DNA from: Pomphorhynchus laevis | Lineage: Eukaryota > Acanthocephala > Palaeacanthocephala > Echinorhynchida > Pomphorhynchidae | Reading direction: 5' to 3' | Assembly (NCBI GenBank): GCA_012934845.2 | Contig: WNNJ02002693.1 | Location: 33,033 to 97,032 of the forward strand | DNA: 64,000 nt | Part shown: positions 21,020 to 32,305 of the stretch, piece by piece | Layout of the letters: every line of letters begins with the position of its first letter | How positions within the stretch are numbered: position 1 is the stretch's first letter | The notes under the pieces: generated by a model | Seen by the model: the letters and a program-made list of their open reading frames with translations, nothing else | Database searches by the model: none | Told to the model about the DNA's origin: nothing | Position numbers and translations under genes: made by a program

Positions 21020-23965
21020 TTAAATAAAACATTGTGCAACGACTTCATTTGAGATAATATCAATATTTGATAGTCCACCGCTAGTTCCCAACAGGCAAAA
21101 GAAATTTAGCAGGTTTATCAGGTTAGCCGTAAACTTAACCTATCGATCTCCTTCAAAGATTTTTGCGCTAACACCGGGCACTCAAATACGTGGGATAAAG
21201 ACTCACATCTATCACCACAGAAAAAACACACACGAAACTCCACGTTTATGGACAGGTATGCGAGTGCAACAAAACTTGTCGTGATATCCGTGTAAAGAAA
21301 CCCTCCAAACGAGGGGGCGTTTAGAAGCACACGGAGACTGCCAACTCGTTTGCGTATTAACTGGTGAAGTGTACAGATGATGATCTAGCTTGCTAACCTT
21401 ATCTGTAAAGTCTTTTTTATTTTGAATATAATGTACCGTATCTTGTGCTCCGATCATATTTCGTAAATACTCCGTACATAACTCGACTTTAGATAAAACA
21501 TAAACCGCAGTCGTCGAGCACTTTGGAGAGACGCCTACAACACGCTTAATGAATCTGCCTTTACATTTGTCGATCTGCGCAAAATTAGCCGTCGTGAGGT
21601 CCGTCCAGATTGCTGAAAGCGCGTACGACAAAATCGGTAGAAGCATGACATGAAAATACTGAAGAGCACCACCAAAGGAAAGCTTACCTAAACATTTAAC
21701 TCGCGAAGTGGCTATGACGATTTTCGCACATTTCTTTTCGATATGAAGCTTAAAAGACCACCTACTTGTCAATAGCATCCCCAAATACGTGTATTGATTA
21801 CTGAACTCTACCTTCCTGCTGTTTAAACTAATCTCGTCATGTGAGCACAATCTGCCACCTTTACGAAACTTTACTACCTTTGTTTTATCGATATTGACTT
21901 CAATTAGATTATTTAAACAGTAGTTAGCTAGAGCAGTGGTTACGTTTTGAGCCGATTCCAGATCTTTCGTTAGAATAACTAAGTCGTCCGCGTAAAGAAC
22001 AGAACTTGAAGTTTGACATTCGTTTCTCAGATGAGACGGCAAATCATGGATATAAACAGAGAAAAGGATAGGGCTGAGCGGATCTCCCTGCATCACACCG
22101 CGGCTAGCAATTATTGTGTCTGATGAAGTAAGTCCGTCGAAGACATTTAATGAATTGGCATAGAGGATATTGCCTAAGAGTTTCAGCATACGACCAGATA
22201 TCCGGAAATCCATCGACAATTTACGGGTGAGTATTTCTCGATTAACCGAATCAAAGGCTTTTTTAAAGTCAACAAAGATAGCATATAAATGACTCTTGCG
22301 TTCGAATTGTAATAACACTTGTTCACGAACTACCTTGATTGCATCCACCGTTGATCGGTGAGGTCGGAAACCAAATTGTTCTGGCGGCAACAGATAATCA
22401 CGGTGTTTCGATAATCGATTGGTTATAAGAGTGGACAAAAATTTATAGGTATGGTTTAGCAGGGCAATTCCACGGTACGAGTTGGTATCACTTATATCCC
22501 CTTTACCCTTATACATGATTTTTATTACAGCTTGCTTCCATGACACCGGCATTTGATAACCGTATAGGATACAATTGAATAAATGTAGCCAATAACTCGA
22601 TAATAAATAAAAGGAATCTTTAATTTGTTCAACACAAAGTTGGTCAGGGCCGGCCGCCTTATTATTAGACATAGAAAAGAGAGCAAGTTCCAATTCGGGC
22701 AATGAAAATGGAGCATTTAGTTGATCATTGTCACTGTCCAAGCATGACAGTGTTATCAGCGCATTATTATTACGACACATTGGGAGGTCATGTGAATTAA
22801 CGAGAATATCGTTAAAGTGCTTAAACCAACGGTTCATCGGGATGCCGGAGGTACTAACATTGTTTTTTCTTTGCAGTTTCCAGGGGCATCGTTCTGCTTG
22901 TCGCAAGCGTTTGTATTCTTCCTCTAATAATATTGATTCGCGAAATTTTGATAACATCGTACAATACACACGCCGTAAGAAAATAAAATTCGTATTAATA
23001 TCATGATCAAACCGCCGGCTTCTGCCCATAAATATGAGCTTTCTCCGTAGCTGTACAAGGTGTATTGGCTTACGATGTATCTTGTTCCCATAATGTTGAG
23101 AATTGCGATTAGAGAGTGGATGACATGCGGTGAGAAGGCATTCACTGATTTTGGAGAAACTTGCTTCTATTTCAAATGCATTTAGAAGATCTACTGCGTC
23201 TTTAATCATATTATGATTCAAATTCCTGAAACAAAGTTTTCTGCTAATTTGTGAAGGCAAGGATTTCTCTATTGGCGTGTTAATATGATTTTCTAGAATG
23301 AAAGATACAGGTTTGTGTTTGCGGAGTAGAGCCCATTCGGATGCAATCTCCAGTTTAACCTTTTTGACGCTAACATTTGTAAATATGAAATCGATGCAAC
23401 TTCGCCCATTGTGAGACTCATAAGTCCATCCTTCTACGGGTACGTGCAACTCAAGACCAAACTCACTAAAAAAGTATAACAGTTGCTTAAGTTTAGATGG
23501 GATAGGGTTCATGAAACGTGCATTAAAATCTCCCGCAACGATTATGGAATTTTCAGAAGATAAATCACTTAAAAAAGGCGAAACTTCATCGATGATATCA
23601 CAAGCCGACATCAATGGGTTAAAATAGCAACCTATTAAAAGAATACTACATGAAACTATACATATTACGTTAGATGACTTTTTAACTTCCCAGTTTGTAA
23701 AGCTTGAACTAACAGCAATGGACACGCCACCGAAGGGTCGACCACGGTTACCCAACGATGCTGGGATATTAAAAGTGTAATAGTTAGGTAAAGACACCAA
23801 TTGAGTTGAAAGAGTTTCAGTAAGGACTATTAAATCAAACGAAGAAAACCAGGAAGTTATGCCCGCTGATATTAAATAATTTAGTCCCTCAACATTAAAT
23901 AGGAGTAATCGGAGTAAATTTGACTTATTGGTCTGGAAGTAAGTTCGAATACTATCTTGGGCTAG
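21020..23965 (-). CDS. LINE D ORF2: APE endonuclease, RT, C-terminal zinc knuckle
   Basis: It begins right after the ORF1 UGA in the same frame and runs open for 917 codons, to 21212. The endonuclease has N24 in LFNVEG, E50 in VLTET, GDFNAR and the C-terminal SCIDFIF region. RT: NKAAGPDQL, WKQAVIKIMYKGKGD, YRGIALLNHTYK, EQFGFRPHRSTVDAI, FVDFKKAFDSV, GVMQGDPLSPILFSVYI, VLYADDLVIL. The first in-frame AUG is at residue 119, beyond both catalytic residues, so an independent AUG start would give a dead endonuclease. Near the end the knuckle CFFCGDRC...HVFEC lies one frame over (about 21250-21160), and the main frame then resumes to TAA at 21020-21022, so one or two indels affect the C-terminus. 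Confidence 0.8.
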
Positions 23966-23968
23966 TCA
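23966..23968 (-). promoter_or_regulatory. probable stop-codon readthrough site UGA-CUA-G
   Basis: The minus strand reads ATA TGA CTA GCC. UGA CUA G is the known high-efficiency readthrough context in animals and viruses. ORF1 and ORF2 share one frame across it, and no AUG lies upstream of the endonuclease active site. Confidence 0.65.
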
Positions 23969-25033
23969 TATGGATATCTCTTCAGCCCCAGATTTATTCT
24001 CATCGGTAGCCTTTTTGGAATAACTTGGCACTACGCGACAATCTTTAATGCGATAAACAATGTTAGGATTTTCAACACTTTTCTGATGAAGTTCTTCCCG
24101 TAACGATCTTTGAATCTCACGCTCTGGGAGGGACAAGTCTGCATTCACAAAAACATCATGGAAATTCGTCGAATCTTTCAATAAGTAAGATCTTGAAAGC
24201 AGCTGAGTAACGGTGGACTCGTCGACAGTCATTAAGAGCCACGGTGGTTTATCAACTCGTTTTGCTGAGAAACGCCGTAGTTTTACCTTGTTATCAGAAG
24301 GCAAATGCACGCCTAGCAAAGAGCAAATTTCCTTAACTAATCGAAGATCATCACCCGACTGCCTAAGACCACGGATAATAACATTCGAAAATCTCTGTGA
24401 ATCCCTACTAAACGTTTGCGCCAGTTTTAAAGGAGTAGAGTCAATTCTCGTAGCATGTGAGGCAGCTAGAACAGTGCGTGATACCTCTTTTCTAATTATA
24501 CTGGCGAACGTTTGTTTAAGTGGGATATGGGAAGTTATATTAGATGTCAATTGCTGAACACTAGCAGGTGTAGATATGGCTTGCATGTGTTTCATTTCAT
24601 TTACCTCAGAGACAAGAGAGTTCAAAGATTGTTTAGTGGCATCAAGATCAACAAGTAGTTTATTAATGTGAAATGCCGCACAGGATCCGCAGAAAAAGTC
24701 CTGCAAAAAGAAATTTCTGTTTACCTGTTTGGGAACTCTAACATGAGTGTGCAGTGGACATCCAACTTGAGTACATCCGATTTCCAAACTAACGTACTCA
24801 ATATGTGTGCTTTTTGAGTCTTCGTTCGAGGATGGCATTGACGAATCAGATAAAGCTGACGGAAGGTTATTGTCCTGTGCCAATGAAACATTTCGATTTG
24901 TACATTTCGACCCAGGAAGACAGTTTAGACAGAGCTTCCCTGCTTTAACGCACATACAATTTTTGCAGACTGCGTTTGATCCATTGCATGGGCAACAATG
25001 CGTCCCGGAACCGCTCGGGTTTGCGCGAGGCAT
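23966..25033 (-). CDS. LINE D ORF1: CXC-like Cys cluster, zinc finger, RRM-like region
   Basis: 355 residues, intact. Residues 13-44 form a dense cysteine cluster (C13, C14, C16, C23, C26, C28, C35, C38, C44), reminiscent of a tesmin/CXC metal-binding repeat. At about 88-135 CTQVGCPLHTHV ... DFFCGSC is the same C-x4-C...C-x2-C finger as in the CR1-like and L2-like ORF1s. The C-terminal half (FSNVIIRGLRQ, VKLRRFSAKR, WLLMTVDES, IVYRIKDCRVVPS) reads as an RRM-like plus C-terminal nucleic-acid-binding module. It ends ISI then TGA, directly followed by CTAG in frame with ORF2. Likely role: RNA chaperone of the element. Confidence 0.85.
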   Translation of the reverse strand: MPRANPSGSGTHCCPCNGSNAVCKNCMCVKAGKLCLNCLPGSKCTNRNVSLAQDNNLPSALSDSSMPSSNEDSKSTHIEYVSLEIGCTQVGCPLHTHVRVPKQVNRNFFLQDFFCGSCAAFHINKLLVDLDATKQSLNSLVSEVNEMKHMQAISTPASVQQLTSNITSHIPLKQTFASIIRKEVSRTVLAASHATRIDSTPLKLAQTFSRDSQRFSNVIIRGLRQSGDDLRLVKEICSLLGVHLPSDNKVKLRRFSAKRVDKPPWLLMTVDESTVTQLLSRSYLLKDSTNFHDVFVNADLSLPEREIQRSLREELHQKSVENPNIVYRIKDCRVVPSYSKKATDENKSGAEEISI

Positions 25034-25202
25034 TGAATATTGCCTGTTGTACTAGTTGTTGTCGATCCTCTGTAAGTTCCTGGCTGATTGTAAGTAGCTG
25101 TAAAGTGCTTCGTTAGTATTACGAAATTCCAATTCCTGATTTTGTATTGTAAGATTTATAATAACCAAGATTCTCTTTGGCTTTCTATTTTTTCTAATTA
25201 AT

Positions 25203-25675
25203 AACTATATCTTATTAACAACTAATATCTTATTAACAACTAATTTGCAGTATGAATATAACTAGTATTGAAACTTTTTTGAAATCACACTTATCGATAC
25301 TAAAACATTCGAGATAATGATGGCCAATTGATAATTGCAGAGAGTTTGACATTATGAACTTGTCATCGTATTTTAAAGCCGGATCTTTTTATTTTTAAAT
25401 TTTATTATTAACAATACAGGCCGATAGCCTTTTACAGCAGTTTCGACTGCTTACAAAGAGAAAAATTTTAAAAATGCGATATTATTATAAGACAACATAG
25501 CGAGCAGAGCTCAAAGCTGCGTCACCAAAAATAAAAACAAATTAATTACAAACAATTTTCTTCCAAAATTCCTACATTGTACGGGAACGAATCGTTGTCT
25601 CGTTCAACTAATTCCATAGATTCACGACCCTTCAATTAAACTGGACAGTTTTTGAGCATACAATCTTTTGTCCAT
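25203..25675. repeat. middle part of the duplicated segment (pairs with 38155-38629)
   Basis: Directly continues the homology interrupted by the LINE at 20966-25185. It ends TTTTGTCCATT, where an L2-like fragment begins that the other copy lacks. Confidence 0.9.
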
Positions 25676-26105
25676 TTTAATAATAATAATAATACAAATT
25701 TATTTAATGTGGCAAATGCGTACAAGCTGTACGCTTACAAGTCCACAAACAAAAATGAGAAAGTCAAGCAGTTAAATTGTTCAGATGGGATCGGATTTGT
25801 CGTTTGAAGCACTGCAGGGAAGTTGATTGGCGTATATGAATGGGCAGATGATTCCACGATAGAGGAGCAGCCACCAGGAAGGAGCGGAGTCCAAAGGAGG
25901 TAGAGTAGTTTGGGACATGTAAAAGAAGGGAATTACAGGAACGCAAGGAACAGTAAACAGGACGGGAATTATCAAGAAAAGGAAGGTTGAGAAATGAAGG
26001 GGTATGAAAAGTTACAAGGCGGAAAGCAACGATAAGAAGACGAATTTGAACACGACAATAAATTGTAGGCAAATCGAGAGAAGCAAGATGGTAGGATGTG
26101 TGATC
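25676..26105 (-). mobile_element. L2-like LINE (family B) 3' fragment
   Basis: The tail (TAATAATAATAATAC) and hairpin GCGTAC/GTACGC (25718-25734) lead into the ORF2 C-terminus at 26072-25764 (LPTIYCRVQIRLLIVAFRLV, LHVPNYSTSFGLRSFLVAAP, LSWNHLPIHIRQS; the first residue is read as M when taken as a start). It is nearly identical to 59570-59970. It is absent from the sister segment at 38629/38630. At its 5' junction (26081-26107) an inverted ATGGTAGGAT/ATCCTACCAT and an extra copy of GATTCAAAATAAATG sequence mark a complex insertion. Confidence 0.8.
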
Positions 26106-26195
26106 CTACCATCACAGATGATTCAAAATAAATGATTCAAAATAAATGATGATTCAAAATAAATGCGTTAGCAAGAATCCGAAATGATCGTGAAT

Positions 26196-26659
26196 TAAGG
26201 ACTAACGAATGGCCGCGCAGCCATTGACCTGATCTAACATCCATTATCATGTGTAGTACGTGCCGTGGGTTGCGAAAAATCGTACATGTTAGACACATGT
26301 CGCGTAAATCATGGAGAATGCCAGCACTATTCGTGCTCAGTGCATCGAGTCTTTATTCGTATGGGAAATTTCTTATTGGGTAAACAAGTTTTGTTGCCCG
26401 ACGGAGCACACCTTCCAATTTTTCTGACTCCTGTATAGTCCTCGGATAGGCGCATTGAGACGCATATAACAGATGATTCAAAATAAATGCGTTAGCAAGA
26501 ATCCGAAATGATCGTGAATTAAGAAAATCAAATGTACGACTAATGAAAGCTACCATCACGTAAGCCTTAGCACATAATATTCAGTATTACATTTAGTGGA
26601 CAAGTCATTGGAAATCTAGACGCGGAGATCCTTTACATGGTCTACATTTTCGATTTCAT
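26196..26659. repeat. right part of the duplicated segment (pairs with 38630-39092)
   Basis: From AAGGACTAACGAATGG to GATTTCATG the match to the second copy is almost perfect. The open frame at 26353-26559 recurs unchanged at 38785-38991. Confidence 0.9.
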
Positions 26660-27079
26660 GTTCACAAAGATAGTATTTTGCCGGCCAAGTACTCTGTCGA
26701 CCTTGAACACACATAAAAGAACATTTAGCAGAATTGACCGATAAACCGTTAATTCAAACCCAATTCACAACTTTATCTATATCTCACTGTAGACACTGTA
26801 TCTAAATACGACTTTATGCCTCTCAAGATTTTCAGGTCATCTGCATAAAATAGAGATTCAGAACTCAGGAAGCCTGGTAAATCATTTATGTAGATGAAGA
26901 ATAACAATGGACCATGCACTATGCCCTGTGGTACACCTAAGTGTGTATTATACCAGCCCGAATAAATGCTATTAACGTGAATCCGATAAGAACGGCCAAA
27001 GCTAAAGTTTGTCACCCAGCGAATTAGAATGGGATAAATCGTCAAGGCATGCATTTTGAAATCAGATAGTCATGTTGTA

Positions 27080-30000
27080 AAAAAAGATTTATTTTAACGT
27101 AATAAATGCGTGTCAGCGTACGCTTACATGACCACAACAAAACAAAACTGTAAATCAGGTGTCGAGAAGGTGTGAACGGAAGAGGTGTTTGAATGTGATA
27201 AAATAGGGGCGCGGCGGACGTCGAGAGGAAGTTGATTCCAGGCGAGTGAGGCGGCGACGAGGAAGGATCGGAGACCGTAGTTGTTGGAGTAATTAGGAAC
27301 GTGGAGTAAGAGGGTATGACAGGAACGAAGCGATAGCGAGGTGGGGCGAGTATCGTCTAAGAAAAGAAGGTTGATGAACGATGAGGAGCCGACAGCGATG
27401 AGACGAAAAGTAACGAGAAGAAGGCGGAGTTTGATACGGATGTGGATGGTGGGCCAGGAGAGTTGGGCAAAATATGTGAATGTGTGGTCGAAGCGACGGA
27501 GACGAAAGAGCACTCGAACGGCGGTGTTGATTATTCGTTGTAGGGGTAGGATGATGGATTTTGGAGAATTGGCGAAAAGGCTAAGGCAGAAATCGATTTT
27601 AGGGAAAAGAAGCGAAGAAATAAGAGACATACAAGAACGGAAGTCGATAAGGGGGCGGATATGGCTGATGTCACGAAGAATTAAGTTAAACGAGCGGACC
27701 TTGTCACGGACGAAGGGTTTAAGAGAAAAGTGATCATCAAAATGGAAGCCTAAGAAAGTGAGATAGTGTACTATGGGGATGATCGATGAGGCAAAAGATC
27801 CAGTGGGAGTAGATATGCTTGGTTTACGGGGGAGGATCCACATTAATTTAGACTTGTCGGGGTTTAGAACGAGATGGAGATTGGAGAGACGTTCGTAGAT
27901 AGAAGAAAAACAGTTGGAGGCAGAAATGCCGATATCGTGTATGCGATGTGCGTGCGCATGAGCATAGATGAGGATGTCATCGGCGTATTACATAACGCTA
28001 AAGGAGAAAGGTTTGATAAACGGAGAGAGATAGCCAAGCAGAAGAGAGAAAAGCAGAGGACCTAGGACTGAACCTTGTGGGACCTTGCAAAAAATAGGGA
28101 TGGGAGGGGAGGATGATGAATTAGAACAGACGCGAAAGGAACGGTCGGATAGATATGAGGCGAACCAAGCTACGGAGGAGGAAGAAAAGCCGTAATCATA
28201 ACGAAGGCGAGAAAGGAGGACGGAGTGGTCGACAATGTCGAATGCGGAGGAGAGGTCCAGGGAGATGAGAACACTATATAGAGCCTTGTCTCGAGAAATG
28301 AGTAAGTCGTTGTACACTTTTATGCATGCGATTTCTGTCGAGTGATTAGAGCGGAAAGCGGATTGGAAAGGAGGGTACAGATTGGATAAGGAGAGATAAG
28401 CGTTGATTTGTATTAAGATGAGGCGTTCTAAGAGCTTTGAAAGAGTAGGGAGTAGTGAAATGGGGCGATAGCTAGAAGGAAGGGAGGGGTCGAGCGATTG
28501 TTTCTTAAGGAGGGGACGAACGATTGCGGATTTTCAGTGTGAAGGGAAGATACGACTGCGGATGGACGAGTTAAACAAGGTTGTGAGAAATGGGGATATC
28601 GATGAGCATATAGATTTTAATATGTGGGTAGGCAGGGGATCGGCAGGTGAGGTTTTGTTGGGCAAGGACATGAGGACAGATGATACTTCTGTAGGTGATA
28701 CAGGGAGAAGATGAAAGAGTTCCGGAAGGATGAGAGTAGACTGGGCAGAGTGGGATGGGATGGAGACCGGGGTGTGAGAGAGCAGCGTGGATACTTTAGT
28801 CTGGAGAAATGACGAATAATCATTAGCATTGATGTTGCAAGGCGTAGAGGAACGAGCCAGGATTGAGTTAAAAGTATGCCAGAGAGTCTTAGAGTTGAAT
28901 GAAGTGATGATTTTATGCTGCCAGAAGGAGTTGCATTTGGTACGTAGTAGGTGGAGATGAGACCGGCGAAGAGTAAGATAGGAATCACGGAAAGACGGAG
29001 TGATCGAGCGGAAATCGCGTCTGAGAGAGCGGTGATAGACTCGAAAAGCATGGCGGAGTCGACGCTTTGAGAGTAGGCATTGGATGTCAAACCATGGGGC
29101 ACGGTGCAAGCGACGGTGTGGGTGAGACTTGAACGGCAAGAGAATATCGAGAGTGGATGTGAGTTCAGAGTCGAAAAGAAAGGCGAGATCGTGAGGAGAT
29201 GAATATGATATTGTGGGTAATGATAGAGACGATTTGAGTAAGGCGGAGCGGAGAAGGGAGAGGTCAAGATTTATCCAAGGGCGACGTAGGATTGTAGGTG
29301 TGTGAGGAGGGGTGTGGTTGTGAAGAGATCAAGGGTGACGAGGAAGTGATCTGATATATTAGGATCGAAAATGGACAGTGAGGTGTAGGCAGCAAAATAA
29401 TCAAGGACAGCGATTATGTCGAGTGTCTTACCAAGGATATGTGTGGAGGCAGTGGAGATGGGTTTGTAGTTATAGTTGGATAGAATGTTGATGAACTGGA
29501 TGAACTCGGTGAAAGAGGGGCGGTCGAGGCGGATGTTGAAGTCGCCAAGAACGATTGAAGGGATTATGGACAAAGAACAGTGGGACACAATGTCAGCGAG
29601 TTTGGTAAAAAATACGGTGGTAGTAGCTGATGAACCAGGACGGTATACAATGGCGAGAGCGATTGGGCTAGAAGAATGACAAGTGAGCAGTTCAAAAGAG
29701 CAAGGTGTGAAAGGGGGATTGATTTTGCGAAGAGACGCGGGGTGACGCGCGAATGCGACGATGCCGCTATGATTAGAGAATTTAGAAGTTGATGAGCTAA
29801 GGGGGCAAGCGGATTCGACTAGTGAGCAACTGGCAGAGAGCAGACGGCGGATGGAGAGGTCGTCAGAATCGGAGTGCCAGGATTCGGTGAGGCAGAAGAG
29901 ATCTATGGATTGCTTGTTGAATAGGTTGAGGATGAGATCGGTTTATTGAGAATAGATCTAGTGTTGAGGAGGCCGAGGCGGAAACCGTGTGTGGTGGTGA

Positions 30001-30478
30001 TAGGGGCTAGTGGAGAAGACACATAGGGGAGATGGAGCGCTATCGAATTTTTGAGCGGGTGTGCACAACTTGAAAAATTCCGATGATGTTTCGGATGGAG
30101 AGATATGTTTCGCCGTTTTCTGCGCGACGGCGTTTTTCAATGCGGGCAGATGAGAGTTGAGCGATTTCGGATGGGGTACGATCGGGGAAAATGCGAGTGG
30201 CTGAAGAGGACATGAGTTTGAATCGTTGGGAGAGGACAGAAGACGCGTGAGAGCGATGCTTGAAAACAAATTTTGGGGAGAGGGGTTTGGAAGGATTAGA
30301 TTGAGAAGATTTATTTAGGCGGATGAATGCGACAGGAGAGATGCTGTTGAAAAAGAATGGTTTATCCGCAGGATAAGAGACGAGATGATGGATATGAATG
30401 CGGAAACATCGTGGTCGAGACGTGCTTGTGGAGATAAAGAGGTGGAAGGATTGATATTAGTGACGATGACGCAGCGAA
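27080..30478 (-). mobile_element. L2-like LINE (family A), 5'-truncated, broken
   Basis: Minus strand. The 3' end has the family tail (AAAGATTTATTTTAACG as seen on the plus strand) and hairpin. ORF2 is readable in pieces: C-terminus 27843-27124 (LPRKPSISTPTGSFASS, LLHVPNYSNNYGLRSFLVAA), RT 28317-27988 ([37 protein letters not shown]), linker 29139-28534, endonuclease 29588-29271 (VLGDFNIRLDRPSF). ORF1 remnants lie at 30536-29958. It stops inside ORF1 near 30478. Many frame changes and stops. Confidence 0.85.
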
Positions 30479-32305
30479 GGGTGGCTTTCAAAAGCATACT
30501 TCCACGTTCTATACACTCGACAGATTGTTCATACATATTGGCCGAAAATGGGTCAATATTGACCTCCCCAACTGATGTAGCTGCTCATTTTATGGACTAT
30601 TTCGCTATCAAAGAAGATAGAGTGTCGATCGTCGATGGTATAATCCAAACTAAACACAATGTACTTATACCTAGAGTAGTCATATCTAACATTGAATTTA
30701 GCGATGAAGAGGTACGGCACGAGCTACTTAAATTACTCCGCAAAGCCGCATCAGGTCATGACCATATACCTCCAATACTCTTAAATGAATTGGCCCATGC
30801 AATATACGTTCCCGTAGCTTCTATTTTTAGAAGTTCACTGAACACAGGTTCTCTACCATCTGATTGAACTAAGGCTATTGTACGTCAAATTTTCAAGAAA
30901 GGCGATAAATCCCAGGTTTCCAACTACCGTCCCATCAGTCTCACATCTGTAGCTTGTAAGGTATTAGAAAAATTGATTCTTCGTCACCTTAGCGCTTTCG
31001 TTGAAGCTAACAATCGCCTCAGCCCCAGTCAGCATGGATTTAGGCCAAATCGCTCAACGGTAACGAACCTTGTAAAAGCGAGAGCAAGCTGGGTGGATTC
31101 AATGAGGAGTGGTTCCAAAGTAGATGTGATATTTATAGACTTATAAAAGGAAGCATTCGATAGAGTTATTCCCAATTTGCTAGTAAACAAATTATCTAAC
31201 ATTGGTGTACGGGGCTCTTTGTTACGCTGGATTCAATCATTCGTAAGCAACCGCTCGTTTGCAGTACGCATAAGCCATTATCTTTCTGGTTACTCAATGA
31301 TGACGACAGGCATTCCGCGGAGATCGGCCATTAGTCCGACTCTCTTTAATATATATGTAAATGATATTACAAACAACTTAACGTCGGAATGTGTTACCTA
31401 CGCAGATGATCTTAAGGTTTGGAGGCGAATCATTGATGATTCCGATGTTAGCGCTCTTTAAAAAGACCTGGATTCCATAAATAAATGGTGTATATCCATT
31501 GGTCTGATGATAAATGCGACTAAATGTAGACATATGCGGGTCGGCTGTACAGACATTCGTTGCTCTTACAAAATTGGAAACATGTCGATTGATTCTACAT
31601 ATAAAATCGATGATTTAGGAATATCTACGCTTAATACGCTCGATATGAGCGCTCAAGTAAATAAAGTTTCGGTTAATTGCCGTCGTACTATTGGCATCAT
31701 TAGAAGATCTTTTGGATCACTAGAGGTATGTAGCTTCAGAATAATATACAAGACCCTCATCGAATCTCGCATGCTATACGTATCTCCCCCAGCGTATTCA
31801 CATCTGCGCAAGAACATTGTGGCTTACGAATCAATTCTCCGGTCGGCTACTCGTCTTGTTCCCGCTGTCAAAGACCTGCCGTTTGACCAGAAGTTAGAAA
31901 TCCTAGGTGTTTCAACGGTTAGTGAATGTTTGATAAAAGCTGATCTCATGCTGATATAGAGGGTAATTTTATCGCCCACTCATCTCCTCAACTTCATGTT
32001 TTGCCTGTGCAACTCCGAGCAATTACATGGACATCGACTAACGCTCAAACATCGTAGAAAAGTCCATCGACACTATTAGGATATTAGATATCGAGCAATA
32101 AACAGTTGGAACAGGCTCCCGTCATCTGCAATTGAATGCCGGAACATCCGAGAATTTCGGCGTGCGTTGAACAGTGTATCGCTCTCATAGCAAGTCGAAC
32201 CTGATTCAATTTTTTGTTTTACTGACATTGTACTTTTTTACATTGAGATCCAGCCAAACGAGCCACCGCTCATCGGCTGTTGTATACTAATACTAATAAC
32301 AGTAC
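30479..32305 (+). mobile_element. CR1-like LINE, ORF2 from linker to 3' end
   Basis: 5'-truncated. Linker VAAHFMDYFAIKEDRV, ASGHDHIPPILL (30560-30790), RT blocks AIVRQIFKKGDKSQVSNYRP (30871-30930), SPSQHGFRPNRSTVTNLVKA (31024-31083), IPRRSAISPTLFNIYVNDI (31311-31370), TYADDLKVWRR (31396), thumb INATKCRHMRVGC (31507), and C-terminus RYRAINSWNRLPSS (32080-32130). Stops at about 30866, 31144, 31461 and 31959. It ends with a stem-loop (32251-32279) and a TACTAATACTAATAA tail. Confidence 0.85.
32251..32279 (+). other. CR1-like LINE 3' stem-loop
   Basis: CAGCC/GGCTG outer stem, AAAC internal loop, GAGC/GCTC inner stem, CACC loop, ATC on the 3' side. The layout is that of 5589-5615 with every pair changed consistently. 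Confidence 0.8.

Larger units (their letters stand above)
20966..25185 (-). mobile_element. 4.2-kb LINE (LINE D) with exact 17-bp target-site duplication
   Basis: The flanks carry TATTTTTTCTAATTAAT at 20949-20965 and 25186-25202, and the empty site exists at 38138-38154, so both ends are certain. Order (minus): about 150 bases of 5' UTR, ORF1 (25033-23966), ORF2 in the same frame after one UGA, and a 3' UTR ending CTAATAAATTTCCTCTAC with no poly(A) and no TAA repeat tail. ORF2 has an APE endonuclease, an RT and a C-terminal zinc knuckle, as in the I/Jockey group. It differs from the CR1-like and L2-like copies nearby. Few breaks plus an intact target-site duplication point to a young insertion. 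Confidence 0.92.
25400..27060 (-). mobile_element. CR1-like LINE 3' half, interrupted
   Basis: Minus strand. A 3' stem-loop lies at 25447-25420, with tail TTAATAATAA. Decayed C-terminus (RVVNLWN) at about 25640. Then, after the L2-like insert, ORF2 pieces: FLNSRSFRILANAFILNHLL and LRRATKLVYPIRNFPYE (26559-26353), the thumb region, and RT block GVPQGIVHGPLLFFIYINDL with LFYADDLKIL (27054-26773). Stops and frame changes separate the parts. The piece from the 3' end to 26659 is duplicated at 38340-39092. Confidence 0.8.

Noticed and set aside
27341-27733. Arg/Lys-rich open frames opposite the L2-like ORF2 (also near 46058, 51509, 53642 and 58454)
   Set aside because: Antisense shadows of the pyrimidine-rich LINE ORF2; the same frame recurs only because the LINE does.
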